A stretch of 64,000 nt of DNA from Herpetosiphon aurantiacus DSM 785. GTDB taxonomy: Bacteria > Chloroflexota > Chloroflexia > Chloroflexales > Herpetosiphonaceae. This document shows, in pieces, positions 37,747-46,932 of this stretch (the first letter of the stretch is position 1; every line of letters begins with the position of its first letter). The notes beneath the pieces were generated by a model that saw only the letters and a list, made by a program, of their open reading frames with translations, had not been told where the DNA came from and made no database searches. The stretch covers positions 5,967,199 to 6,031,198 of the forward strand of contig CP000875.1 of the NCBI GenBank assembly GCA_000018565.1, read 5' to 3'. A program made the translations under genes and the position numbers.

Positions 37747-38772
37747 GTGGCACGAGTAGCAATCAACGGCTTCGGTCGCATCGGTCGCCAAAGCTTCAAA
37801 ACCATCTTGGATCACTATCGCGATGAGTTGGAAATTGTTGCAATCAACGACCTGACCGATAACCAAACGTTGGCCCACCTGCTCAAGTACGATTCAACCT
37901 ATGGTTCATTCGATGGCGATGTTACCGCCACTGAAGATACAATCAGCGTTACCTTCGCCGATGAAGAAGAGCCAATGGTCATCAAGGCCTTGGCCGAGCG
38001 CGATCCGTCAAAATTACCATGGGGTGAGCTCAACGTCGATATCGTAATCGAATCGACTGGGATTTTTACTGATGCGACCAAAGCCAAAATGCACTTAGAT
38101 GCAGGCGCGAAGAAAGTCATCATCAGTGCTCCCGCCAAGAACGAAGACATCACCGTGTGTATGGGCGTGAACGAAGAAAATTACGACGCTGAAAAACATA
38201 CGATTGTCTCGAATGCATCATGTACCACCAACTGTTTGGCTCCAGTAGCTAAAGTGTTGAACGATAAGTTCGGCATTGTGCGTGGCTTGATGACCACCAT
38301 TCACTCATACACGATGGACCAAAATTTGCAAGACGGCCCCCACAAAGATTTGCGCCGCGCTCGCGCTGCTGCTTTGAACATGGTTCCAACCACCACGGGT
38401 GCTGCTAAAGCTGTAGCTTTGGTTATCCCTGAGTTGAAGGGCAAATTCGATGGTTTCGCCGTGCGCGTCCCAACCCCAACCGTTTCGATGGTTGACTTTG
38501 TGGTTGAATTGGCCGAAGGCGCAACCGTTGAATCGATCAACAATGCCTTTATTGAAGCCTCAGAAGGCGCAATGGAAGGCGTGTTGGGCGTAACCAATGA
38601 AGAACTGGTCTCATCAGACTTCATCGGTACTTCATACTCAAGCGTGGTTGACTTAAGCTTGACCATGGCAATGGGCGACAAGATGGTCAAAGTTGTTGCT
38701 TGGTACGACAACGAATGGGGCTATGCTACCCGCATCGCTGACCTCACCGCCTATATCGCTGAAAAACTCTAA
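37747..38772 (+). CDS. gap: Glyceraldehyde-3-phosphate dehydrogenase, type I
   Basis: 341 residues; oxidative phosphorylation of glyceraldehyde-3-phosphate in glycolysis. NAD-binding start [16 protein letters not shown], catalytic Cys in [12 protein letters not shown], His in [10 protein letters not shown] and the C-terminal WYDNEWGY are all intact. GTG at 37747 is chosen as start because AAGGAG lies 6 nt upstream and the product begins as the family does. A promoter (37653-37681) and a strong terminator bracket it, so it is monocistronic. Confidence 0.97.
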   Translation: MARVAINGFGRIGRQSFKTILDHYRDELEIVAINDLTDNQTLAHLLKYDSTYGSFDGDVTATEDTISVTFADEEEPMVIKALAERDPSKLPWGELNVDIVIESTGIFTDATKAKMHLDAGAKKVIISAPAKNEDITVCMGVNEENYDAEKHTIVSNASCTTNCLAPVAKVLNDKFGIVRGLMTTIHSYTMDQNLQDGPHKDLRRARAAALNMVPTTTGAAKAVALVIPELKGKFDGFAVRVPTPTVSMVDFVVELAEGATVESINNAFIEASEGAMEGVLGVTNEELVSSDFIGTSYSSVVDLSLTMAMGDKMVKVVAWYDNEWGYATRIADLTAYIAEKL

Positions 38773-38796
38773 GATCGATTGATCGCAATTGGCCTA

Positions 38797-38836
38797 AAAC
38801 GCTGGTGGTTGCAAAAACCACCAGCGTTTGTTGTTT
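38797..38836 (+). terminator. Rho-independent terminator of gap
   Basis: AAACGCTGGTGGTT (38797-38810) pairs perfectly with AACCACCAGCGTTT (38816-38829) and is followed by GTTGTTT. Confidence 0.9.
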
Positions 38837-38969
38837 AACCTTGCGCCAACCACACTATGGCTAGTTCGCGAGCTTGCGCAAGGCTCAACGCCAACTATGC
38901 AGCGTGCCTAATTCTTCCGATATGGTCATGGGTTATGGTAGGATGGACGCTCTAGTGTGAGGTAATCCA

Positions 38970-39788
38970 ATGCGCTTGCTGTATAGATATGGCCTTGTTA
39001 TGTTGATTGTTGGATGTTTTAGCAGTTGTTCGCGCTCGGATGTGCAAGAGGTGCTTCAACCAAGCAGCACCAGCACCCCGCTGATCGCACCCGACCCCGC
39101 CGAGCCAACCACGATTGATAACCAGTGGCAAACCTTGGAGCCAGGCTTGGAGTTCCGCGAAATTGGCTACGATATTACCAATGTCCAGATTTTGCGAGTT
39201 GATCCGGCCTATTTTCGGTTACGTGTTGGCTACGATGTGGCCAGCCCTGGCCGGGTTAGCGAATGGGCTGCCGCGCTCAAGCCAGTTGCGGTGATCAATG
39301 GTGGTTACTTTGATGCCCAAGGGCGGGCTACGGCCCTAACAATTTTTGATGGTGTGATCAACGGTACATCCTACGATGGCTTTGGCGGGATGTTAGCTGT
39401 CGATAGCGCCGATGGATGGTCGTTGCGTTCGTTGCGCGAACAACCCTACGATAGCACTGAAGTGTTGAATCAAGCCTTGCAATCGGCCCCAATGTTGGTG
39501 GTGCATGGTGCAGCTATCGAGCAACCCAACGACGATGGTGATCGCGCCCGCCGCAGTGTGGTTGCCATCGATCAGACGGGACGCTTGTTGCTGATGGTGT
39601 GCAGTTGGCCTAGTTTTACCCTAACCGATCTCAGCCAATGGTTGGTCAAGCAAGATCTAGCAATTGATGCCGCCTTGAATCTCGATGGTGGCTCCTCAAC
39701 AGGGTTGGTTGTTGCTAGCGAAAATCGTTCCTTTAACCTTGATTCGCTGGTGCGTGTGCCCCAAGTGCTGCTGGTTGAACGCCGTTAG
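38970..39788 (+). CDS. Phosphodiester glycosidase-family (NAGPA-domain) lipoprotein
   Basis: 272 residues. The lipobox is LIVGC (Cys16), then a Ser/Thr/Pro linker. The NAGPA/DUF2233 domain follows, with KPVAVINGGYFDAQGRATAL, SAPMLV, RRSVVAIDQTGRL and ALNLDGGSSTGLVV as its conserved stretches. The family cleaves phosphodiester-linked sugars, in humans the GlcNAc-phosphomannose bond. In bacteria it is tied to wall or exopolysaccharide turnover. It should sit on the outer face of the membrane. Confidence 0.85.
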   Translation: MRLLYRYGLVMLIVGCFSSCSRSDVQEVLQPSSTSTPLIAPDPAEPTTIDNQWQTLEPGLEFREIGYDITNVQILRVDPAYFRLRVGYDVASPGRVSEWAAALKPVAVINGGYFDAQGRATALTIFDGVINGTSYDGFGGMLAVDSADGWSLRSLREQPYDSTEVLNQALQSAPMLVVHGAAIEQPNDDGDRARRSVVAIDQTGRLLLMVCSWPSFTLTDLSQWLVKQDLAIDAALNLDGGSSTGLVVASENRSFNLDSLVRVPQVLLVERR

Positions 39789-39796
39789 TCCTGCAT

Positions 39797-42634
39797 TTAA
39801 TCATTGACTGCCTGTGCCAAGGCTGGTTGATACCAACAATTGGGAGCGAATGGTTGGTGCATTTGGAGCACGCGTTGTTGCAAGCTAACATGGCTTGGTG
39901 CTTGTAACTGTGCTTCGGCCACAATTCGATAATATTCGTAGCCATTGCTGGCTGCCCGTTGGGCCAGTTGTTGCCATTGGCGTTGGGCAGCTAGCTCATC
40001 ACCAGCAGCTTGCGTAATCAAGGCATCAAGGCATGCATGATCGAGGGCAATTTCGCCGTTGCCGGCGAGCGGCAAACTATGGCTAAACACCGTGCGAGCA
40101 TGCTCAGCCCCTTCAGTGAGCAACATCAACAAGACTGAACGCCGCTCCCAAGCCATGCGCAATAAATTGTTGCTTTGGGCAATGGGCATGGCTGCAATCC
40201 GATCAAGGCTTTGCCGCGCTGCCCGTAGATCTCCACGCAACAACTGCCCAATCGCCAAAGTATCCAAAATTACGCCTCGGAAAAATGGCTCGCCACCCTC
40301 GCCAAGCATATGCAATAAATTTTGGGCGATGGCTTCAGCTTGCTCGGTTTGACCCAAGGCCAACAAGGTCATGGCAATTTGGTTGCGCGAATTGTACCAA
40401 CCTTGCTGATCGTCGATCTGTTGTTTGATCGCGCAGGCTTGTTCGAGGGTTTGTAACGCCGCTTGGGGCTGGCCGCGCATCATTTGAATAATCGCTTGGG
40501 TGTGTTGCATGCGGGCTTGAGCATAGACATCACCAATTCGACGCAAGCCTGTAACCGCATCGTTAATCGTGGCTTCGGCGCGGTTTAAATCGCCTTTGGT
40601 GTAATAGAGATTAGCCAAATTTACAAAGGCCCGTGGTCGCACCCGCTCCAAGCGGGCAATGCGGGTTTGGGCAATCACATCGAGCCATGTTTGAATGCTG
40701 GCATCGACTTCGCCAGTATATTGCTGCACAATTGCCAAGGTTCCGCCAGCCCGCGCCCGAATTTCAGCGATCGTCATAATTGCCTCAGGATCAAGTTGGC
40801 TGGTCAGGGCAATCGCTTGTTCGGCGGCTTGACGAGCAAGCGCAAATTGCGATTGCATCAAAATCGCTTTGCTCAGTGCCATTTGTAACAAGCCATGCAA
40901 GCGCACCTCACGCGAATCAAGCGTGGCAATGGTTTGTTCGAGCAAGCTTTGGGCGGCAGTAGCTTGATTACGATGCAACATGGCCCCAGTTAAGCGCCAG
41001 ACCAAATGTGCCCGTTGATTTGGTTGCCAGGCCAAAGCCAACGCTTCGCGATACATGGCTTCGGCTTCGCTAGCTTGGCTGGTAGCCATCAAAAATTCAC
41101 CATAACTTTGCAACCACGCAAACAACAATTCAGGATGCTGTTGCTCAATCGTTGGGCGAATGCTTTGCAAAATTGCCGCCGCCGCGCTCGATAAACCCTG
41201 ATTCATCAAGGGATCAAGTTGTTGTTGCAGGCTGTTGAGCGCCGCAGGCACATCGCCCGCCGCAAGATAATGCTGGGCGGCCCGAATTGGGTCAATTCGT
41301 TGATCTTCGAAAACTCTCGCAAGTTGCTGGTGCAGTGCTTTGCGGCGACTGGGCTGACTGCGCAATTGGGCATAAATATATTCTTGTACCAGCGGCAGCA
41401 CATAGGCATGGCTGGGGGCATCAATCAACTGGCGGCGGGTCAGTTCGCTCATGGCCTGTTGCCATTGATATGGCCCATCGACGGCAAAACTACATTCCAT
41501 CGGCCATTCAGCATGCAAGTTTAGTGGCTGAGCAGCAACCGCCAACAAGGCTAGCAAGCGTTCGCTGCTGCTCGGCAATTGACCAAGCATCTGGTCGAGC
41601 ACAAAACTGGCAATATGTGGCTCGTCGATCAAATGCTGCATCAAAGCTTCATCGGCTCCGCGATCGCCCAATAAACCAATAGTTAAGCGCAATAATGCCG
41701 GATTCGCTTGAGTGCGTTCGATTAATTGTTGGCTGTGGGTTGGGCTAAGTTGCGTTCCATAATGCTTGAGCAAGCGTTGAGCTTCAATTAATTCTAATCC
41801 ATGCAACGACCAATAACTAAAGCCTTGTAAATTGAATTGTTCGCGGCTCAGTAGCAAGATTTGGCTGGTGGTTTTTTGGGCTAGCTGTTCAAGCATCAAA
41901 CGCAGTTGCGGTTGATCAATCAGCAATTGGGCATTATCAAAACAGAGCAAAGCCGGAATGTGCTGCAAACCGTTGATCAACAAGCCTAGCTGACGTTCAA
42001 AACTCAAACCAGCTTCGCCATCACGCGGCAAGTGCAATAACGGCTCAACCTGATCGTCGCCGTGGCTCAACAAAAATAGCGCCAACTGGCGAATCAAAAT
42101 TTCGCTCGAAAGGCTCAGCGTGGGCGTAAAACTCAGCCAAAAGCAGCGCTCGCCCCAACTTTGGGCGATTTGGCTGGCGATCACGGTTTTGCCAACTCCA
42201 GCTAGCCCATTGATGCACAAACATCGTTCGTTGGCTAAGCGTTGTTGCACGTGGTTGGTGGCCTGGCGTTCGATTAAAAATGGGGGCAAGGGTGGAGGCA
42301 AATCCAGCAAACCAAGTTCGCTGTGTTGTTGCTGCTCGATTTTTTTGGTGACCGTGACGCTCGTGCCAACCAATGACTCGCCACGAGCCGCCGCTGCTAG
42401 CTCCAACAAACGCGCGACGCTTGCGGGATCATCACTGAGATCGAGCGCTGGAACCATTAATGCTACTAAGGTTGTGAGGTCGGGCAAACGCTGGTCGTTT
42501 TCCAAGCGCGAGATATGGGCCTCGCTATAGCCCGTGGCAATCGCTAAATCGCGCTGGGTTAGGCGTGCTCTGCGTCGCAGAAAATGCAGCAGCGCTCCAA
42601 ACGTGCTGAAAGATTCGAGGGTAACTGCTGGCAT
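39797..42634 (-). CDS. HTH-STAND (NB-ARC-like) regulator with TPR repeats
   Basis: 945 residues. An XRE-type helix-turn-helix covers about residues 12-60 (LTQRDLAIATGYSEAHISRLEN). A STAND NTPase follows, with Walker A GLAGVGKT at 143-150 and a Walker B-like strand ALLCFDNAQ. The C-terminal half (about 440-930) consists of TPR-like helical repeats. Such proteins are signal-integrating transcription factors in which ligand binding to the repeats triggers ATP-driven oligomerisation. Some STAND proteins act in phage defence, but the HTH points to regulation. Divergent from a small Thr-rich protein gene, its most obvious possible target. Confidence 0.85.
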   Translation of the reverse strand: MPAVTLESFSTFGALLHFLRRRARLTQRDLAIATGYSEAHISRLENDQRLPDLTTLVALMVPALDLSDDPASVARLLELAAAARGESLVGTSVTVTKKIEQQQHSELGLLDLPPPLPPFLIERQATNHVQQRLANERCLCINGLAGVGKTVIASQIAQSWGERCFWLSFTPTLSLSSEILIRQLALFLLSHGDDQVEPLLHLPRDGEAGLSFERQLGLLINGLQHIPALLCFDNAQLLIDQPQLRLMLEQLAQKTTSQILLLSREQFNLQGFSYWSLHGLELIEAQRLLKHYGTQLSPTHSQQLIERTQANPALLRLTIGLLGDRGADEALMQHLIDEPHIASFVLDQMLGQLPSSSERLLALLAVAAQPLNLHAEWPMECSFAVDGPYQWQQAMSELTRRQLIDAPSHAYVLPLVQEYIYAQLRSQPSRRKALHQQLARVFEDQRIDPIRAAQHYLAAGDVPAALNSLQQQLDPLMNQGLSSAAAAILQSIRPTIEQQHPELLFAWLQSYGEFLMATSQASEAEAMYREALALAWQPNQRAHLVWRLTGAMLHRNQATAAQSLLEQTIATLDSREVRLHGLLQMALSKAILMQSQFALARQAAEQAIALTSQLDPEAIMTIAEIRARAGGTLAIVQQYTGEVDASIQTWLDVIAQTRIARLERVRPRAFVNLANLYYTKGDLNRAEATINDAVTGLRRIGDVYAQARMQHTQAIIQMMRGQPQAALQTLEQACAIKQQIDDQQGWYNSRNQIAMTLLALGQTEQAEAIAQNLLHMLGEGGEPFFRGVILDTLAIGQLLRGDLRAARQSLDRIAAMPIAQSNNLLRMAWERRSVLLMLLTEGAEHARTVFSHSLPLAGNGEIALDHACLDALITQAAGDELAAQRQWQQLAQRAASNGYEYYRIVAEAQLQAPSHVSLQQRVLQMHQPFAPNCWYQPALAQAVND

Positions 42635-42846
42635 CGCAAGCCTCCTAGGTGAGTGGAAATTATTGGTGGCCGTGAATCGTCATGCAAGCGGATAGCATCG
42701 TTGGGGGTACGTGTTGCACCCAAAACAGGTTGCATACTCAACAAAGAGCCGCATTTTGACAAGATTTGTCATATTTTTCAGCCTTGGGTTTGCTATGCTA
42801 GCTCGCAGATGAGGTTCAGCAGCAGTTATACCGAAGGAGTTGAACT

Positions 42847-43029
42847 ATGCGACGAATCGTCCGACGCACAGTAACCACCGTTACGACGATCACCACCACG
42901 ATCACGTGGCAAGAAACTGCTGATGAACCAAGTGATCGTCCTGATCTTGACCAACATCCGCCAGACCCTGAGCCAACTGCTGAGCCTGATAGTAGCCAAA
43001 GCGATACCTTTGGGCAAATTGCTACTTGA
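42847..43029 (+). CDS. Small Thr-rich hypothetical protein
   Basis: 60 residues. AAGGAG lies 7 nt before the ATG, supporting real translation. The N-terminus is basic (MRRIVRRT), then a Thr/Ile-rich strand-like run (TVTTITTTITWQE) and an acidic, Pro-rich disordered tail. No family is recognised. It is divergent from the HTH-STAND regulator gene, and a membrane protein gene follows 85 bp downstream. The upstream spacer contains a GACAA-GAT-TTGTC palindrome at 42758-42770. Confidence 0.6.
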   Translation: MRRIVRRTVTTVTTITTTITWQETADEPSDRPDLDQHPPDPEPTAEPDSSQSDTFGQIAT

Positions 43030-43114
43030 CTCACCTCGATTTGGTGATTAGATTGAACGTATAGCCGCAAGCTGTATGTGGTAGAACCCAGCGTTTATTG
43101 ATGGAGGATTTACC

Positions 43115-43777
43115 ATGAGCAATGATCAATATTCCAACCAACCGCCGGTTGATCCAAATTATCAACCCTACAACCAAACACCACCGCCCAACCAACAGCA
43201 ACCCTATAGCCAAACGCCGCCCAACCAACCGCAACCGTATCAGCCCTACAGCAACCAAGCACCACAATCGTACCAACCACAATCCCAAGGCCAATTTGTG
43301 GTGCCAAGCGCCAATCAATTAACCAGTAGCTTCAAAAGTTCATCGCTGGGCCGCCGTTTGGCGATTGGCGGTGGCCTACTGGCATGGATCTGCTACTTCT
43401 TGCCATGGTATCACGTGAGCACCGAAATTTTTGGAGTTAGTGATAGCACATCGTTTAATGGGTTGCGTGGTCTTTTACCATGGATGGGCTTTATGGTATT
43501 AACCTCAGTCTTGGTAAATCTCCTTGGCCCATTCTTTGGTCAACAGGTCTATCCGCGCTTTCAACGTTCGTTGAATAATTTCTCGTTGGGCAAGGCTGCA
43601 TTTTTTGGGCTAGCTGCGGCGCTCGGCTTAGCCCTGATTGGTGGATTTATCGTTAGCCCCAGCGATCAAGGAATTGCTGGCATTGATGCTGGCTTTAGTT
43701 TTGGCTTCTATCTCTCAATTCTGGCGTTGGGTACGGCGACCGCTGGCGGCTGGCTGATGCAGCAAAGTGGCGAATAG
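43115..43777 (+). CDS. Four-helix membrane protein with a Gln/Pro/Asn-rich N-terminus
   Basis: 220 residues. The first 70 or so are a low-complexity tract of Gln, Pro, Asn and Tyr (repeated NQQPYSQTPP-like units). It is followed by four predicted transmembrane helices starting near residue 85 (LLAWICYFLPWYHV). TGGAGG precedes the ATG. No enzymatic motif is visible; it may be a small envelope or stress-related protein. The family is not recognised. Confidence 0.7.
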   Translation: MSNDQYSNQPPVDPNYQPYNQTPPPNQQQPYSQTPPNQPQPYQPYSNQAPQSYQPQSQGQFVVPSANQLTSSFKSSSLGRRLAIGGGLLAWICYFLPWYHVSTEIFGVSDSTSFNGLRGLLPWMGFMVLTSVLVNLLGPFFGQQVYPRFQRSLNNFSLGKAAFFGLAAALGLALIGGFIVSPSDQGIAGIDAGFSFGFYLSILALGTATAGGWLMQQSGE

Positions 43778-43819
43778 CCTCGCTGATTAATTATTGATGG
43801 TGTAATTTGAGCTATGTTC

Positions 43820-43864
43820 GATTCCCAACCTACGTGCTGAATAATGGTAGGCTGGTTGGGAATC
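43820..43864. terminator. Stem-loop between convergent genes
   Basis: GATTCCCAACC (43820-43830) pairs perfectly with GGTTGGGAATC (43854-43864); GGCTTT follows. It lies 43 nt after the membrane protein gene and before the convergent HEAT-like gene. Confidence 0.6.
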
Positions 43865-43900
43865 GGCTTTAATCTAGGTTGAACAAGCTAGGTTTAACTA

Positions 43901-44698
43901 TCACTCGAAACCAGGGTGGTTTGCATTCGGCAAGCCTAAAAAGCCATTGATCTCGGCAGGTCGCCATGGAAGACCAAAATTGCGCAGCATGCGTTGGGGA
44001 ACCCGATAGCCCCCATTAACCGTAGCAAATGCCACATGTGCCAGACACATAACGACCGTTGCTTGAATATTGCCCCGCTCAATCTCCGACTTCTTATAAT
44101 GCAACCGTCCAAAGGCAATAATTAAAAGTGCGGCAACATCCTCTGCACTCAAAAATAGTCCTCGTAGTTCGAGGTAAGCAAGACACTGTTCAGCAAGGAC
44201 AGTTCGCTCGATTAATGGACGGTGATAGAGTACCAAAGCACAATCGAACCAATAACGCCGCGTCAGTCCAAGCGCATTATAGTTTTTAATCAGTGTTAGA
44301 TCGTTGATCAGGATGGTATCGATTAGCCATGAATAGAGTGCTTCAGGAACCGGCTGCGCAGTTTGAGCGACAACCAACGCCGCCGTCAACTTTATGACCG
44401 GCTCTTGTGCTTGCTCAAATGTCTCGACTACCCATGCGAAAGCAACCGGGTTGGCACTCGCCCATGCAACTAGATTGTAGCCAGCCCGCAGCATTGGGCG
44501 GTGCTCGGTCTGCGCATAGGGGGCGATCTGCGACCATAACGCTCCATCAACTGTAGTACAACAGGCGACAATCGTTAATGTTTTGGAAGCGATATCCTCA
44601 TCAGGATCATGCAGCAATGGCAGGAGCGTAGGAAATGCAGCGACAACCAATGGATAGATCGTTGCCCGTGCCTCTGCATCATAAGGATCTTCATCCAT
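43901..44698 (-). pseudogene. C-terminal part of a HEAT-repeat-like protein, split by a stop codon
   Basis: 265 codons of alpha-helical repeats (YPLVVAAFPTLLPLLHDPDED is cut short here as AAFPTLLPLLHDPDEDIA; later VIKLTAALVVAQTAQ). The repeats resemble bacterial HEAT-repeat proteins. It lies in the same frame as, and directly after, the 110-codon fragment at 44699-45031, with only a TAG between them. In homologues I know, the two parts are one continuous protein, so this is probably the larger piece of a broken gene. The first Met may still allow internal translation (no good ribosome site is evident). Confidence 0.6.
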
Positions 44699-45031
44699 CT
44701 ATATCTTTTTGTTCAGCAAGTAGCCATAGGCAATCAGTGATGGAATCGGTGGAGCAATCCCTTTAACGATAATCATAACTAATGCAGAAGCACATGAGCA
44801 GGTATGCCCCGAATGGGTTAGAAAGATCCGTAAAAGATAAGGAAATGCCGCCAGTGCTGCAGGCCAAACTCCGCCTTGATGCACGATTGAAGCCGATAGC
44901 GCCGAATGCGATTGTTGAATCACCTCTGGATCGGGATGCGTCAGGTTGCGGAGATGCTGCGGGGTATCGGTGGCATAGCCATAGGCATGATCAATCGTAT
45001 GCCATGGAATCGCATCAAGTTCATCGGTCAT
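44699..45031 (-). pseudogene. N-terminal part of a HEAT-repeat-like protein, split by a stop codon
   Basis: 110 codons. The start (LDAIPWHTIDHAYG, then LRNLTHPDPEVIQQSHSAL and AAFPYLLRIFL) matches the usual N-terminus of HEAT-repeat proteins of polymorphic-toxin and immunity-like neighbourhoods. The last 30 or so codons (from about 44790) are unlike the family. An alternative frame there (ending LWLLAEQKDID) would join better to the downstream piece, suggesting compensating indels. Its ATG overlaps the stop of the upstream gene (ATGA, 45028-45031). Confidence 0.6.
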
Positions 45032-45372
45032 ACACGATCCTGTTCGCGGTTTTCAGCCCATAAACGCGGATTTATTACCTCAATCACTGTTCCCTCACAG
45101 ATTACAGGTCGTCCTGCACGAAACTCAAACGTCAGCCCTTCATGGATTTTTTCCTGCTGTTGGTCAGGCTCAAGGAAACTAATCCAACCGACGATGGTTT
45201 CACCAGGAAAGGCCATACGATCATCAGCTGAAAAAAAGACGCAGTAGAAACCAAGCAAATCATGCGGATAATAAAATGATGTTCGGGTTTCTTTGGTAAA
45301 AAAGACCGGAACTTTTGGCGACGTACTACCGAAAAACGTCATCGTCACAGCAATATCTGGCTGATAAGCCAT
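45028..45372 (-). CDS. Small beta-barrel protein, possibly EF-Tu domain-like
   Basis: 114 residues. The pattern of strands (VPVFFTKETRTSFYYPHD, MAFPGETIVGWISFLEP, LTFEFRAGRPVICEGTVIEVI) resembles the C-terminal beta-barrel of elongation factor Tu, a form that also occurs as stand-alone proteins next to HEAT or SMI1 genes. No GTPase domain is present. It overlaps the split HEAT-like gene by 4 nt and should be co-transcribed with it. Function unknown; immunity-like or accessory is a guess. Confidence 0.55.
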   Translation of the reverse strand: MAYQPDIAVTMTFFGSTSPKVPVFFTKETRTSFYYPHDLLGFYCVFFSADDRMAFPGETIVGWISFLEPDQQQEKIHEGLTFEFRAGRPVICEGTVIEVINPRLWAENREQDRV

Positions 45373-45623
45373 TGCTCTCCTCGAATGCTACTAATGTTTG
45401 ATTCGGGCTAAGAGTACAACATCAAGATCAATATCAATAATATACATACAAATCTCGTTCATTGCGCACCTCAGTGGTAGAGATCTATTGATAGTATAGC
45501 GAATGTGGCTAGAGGGGTGGCAGGTATTTTAAGGCAGGTTGCCTTGACTGGCTCGCTTGCCAAAGCACCCTGAAATCGCCGTGTGAAATATGATACAATT
45601 GAAGCGACGGACTGCATTGAGTC

Positions 45624-45656
45624 AGCCCGCCACCAAAACCAACGGGGGGCTTTTTT
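45624..45656 (+). promoter_or_regulatory. Attenuator-like hairpin directly before mqnC
   Basis: AGCCCGCC (45624-45631) pairs with GGGGGGCT (45644-45651) with one mismatch, then runs into TTTTTT. The T-run ends 4 nt before the mqnC ATG, and the G-run is the only Shine-Dalgarno-like sequence available. The hairpin would therefore block both transcription and translation unless an alternative fold forms. A preceding small hairpin (GACT/AGTC near 45609-45623) could be part of such a switch. No known riboswitch class is recognised. Confidence 0.5.
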
Positions 45657-45660
45657 AATT

Positions 45661-46860
45661 ATGAATGTACAATCGCTTCTTGAAAAAGCAGTCAATGGTG
45701 AGCGTCTTTCGGCTGAGGAAGGGCTGTTTTTGTATCGTGAAGCTGACCTGCTGGATTTAGGCATGGCTGCTGATGCGATTCGCCAACGGCTTGTGCCCGG
45801 AAACTTAGTGACGTATCTTGTTGATCGCAACGTCAATTATAGTAATGTTTGCACGACCAATTGCCAATTCTGTGGTTTTTATCGCCCATTGGGTCACCCA
45901 GAATCCTATGTGCAAACCTACGAAGAAATTGGTGCTCGTTTAGCCGAGCTTGTCGAATATGGTGGAACCCGCGTGCTGATGCAGGGTGGCCATCATCCTG
46001 AATTGCGGCTTTCGTGGTATACCGGCTTACTGAGCTATTTGCGCGAACATTATCCTAGCATCGAGCTTGATTGCTTCTCGCCTTCAGAAATCGATAATCT
46101 GGCTAAGGTCGAGAACATGAGCATTCGCGAGGTGTTGATTGCGCTGAAGGAAGCTGGCTTGGCTGGCGTGCCTGGCGGCGGCGCTGAAATTCTCGATGAT
46201 GAAGTGCGCCAACGGGTTAGCCCACTCAAGCAAGATGCTGCTGGTTGGCTCGAAGTTCAGGGTACAGCGCAATCGCTGGGCATGGCCACCACCGCAACTA
46301 TGGTGATTGGCTTCGGCGAGTCGCTTGAACAACGTATGAATCACCTTATGAAATTGCGTGATTTGCAGGATGTTTCGTTGCGCGAGTATAACAATGGCTT
46401 TATTGCCTTTATTTCGTGGACCGTCCAGAAATCGGAGTTGACCTCGTTGGGTCGCTCGAAGTTCTCGGACGACTACGGGGCAACCGCTGCCGAATATTTG
46501 CGCCACACCGCGCTTGCCCGAATTATGCTCGATAACTTTAATCATATTCAGGCTTCATGGGTAACTCAAGGACCAAAGATTGGCCAAGTTTCGCTGAAGT
46601 TTGGCATCGATGATTTTGGCTCGACCATGCTTGAGGAAAATGTGGTTTCCAACGCCGCTCACGACACCTACCAATGTATGGGCGAACGCGAAATCCACGG
46701 TTTTATTCGCGATGCTGGCTTTATTCCAGCCAAACGCGATACCCACTACAACTTGATTCAAGCTTTTGAAGACCCCAAAGATAGCGAAAACGTGCCATCG
46801 ATGGGCATCAAACAGCCACGTCAAGCCAAGCAGGTCGAAATTCCATTAATGGTTAAATAG
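45661..46860 (+). CDS. mqnC: Cyclic dehypoxanthinyl futalosine synthase
   Basis: 399 residues; radical SAM enzyme of the futalosine route to menaquinone that cyclises dehypoxanthine futalosine. The [4Fe-4S] motif CxxxCxxC is at Cys64, Cys68 and Cys71 (VCTTNCQFCGF). GGTRVLMQGGHHPEL, GLAGVPGGGAEIL and FISWTVQKSELT fit MqnC rather than MqnE. No other mqn gene is in the window. The ATG follows an attenuator-like hairpin by 4 nt. Confidence 0.92.
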   Translation: MNVQSLLEKAVNGERLSAEEGLFLYREADLLDLGMAADAIRQRLVPGNLVTYLVDRNVNYSNVCTTNCQFCGFYRPLGHPESYVQTYEEIGARLAELVEYGGTRVLMQGGHHPELRLSWYTGLLSYLREHYPSIELDCFSPSEIDNLAKVENMSIREVLIALKEAGLAGVPGGGAEILDDEVRQRVSPLKQDAAGWLEVQGTAQSLGMATTATMVIGFGESLEQRMNHLMKLRDLQDVSLREYNNGFIAFISWTVQKSELTSLGRSKFSDDYGATAAEYLRHTALARIMLDNFNHIQASWVTQGPKIGQVSLKFGIDDFGSTMLEENVVSNAAHDTYQCMGEREIHGFIRDAGFIPAKRDTHYNLIQAFEDPKDSENVPSMGIKQPRQAKQVEIPLMVK

Positions 46861-46932
46861 GTTTTTCGGCGAACGCTATGGATGCTTGGTCGTCCATAGC
46901 GTTTGTATTTAAGCAACGAATGGCTGTGTGCG

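Noticed and set aside
39797-42634. The STAND protein as an antiphage (Avs-like) system
   Set aside because: It has an N-terminal DNA-binding HTH and no effector nuclease or membrane domain, and no defence genes are nearby; regulation is the simpler reading.
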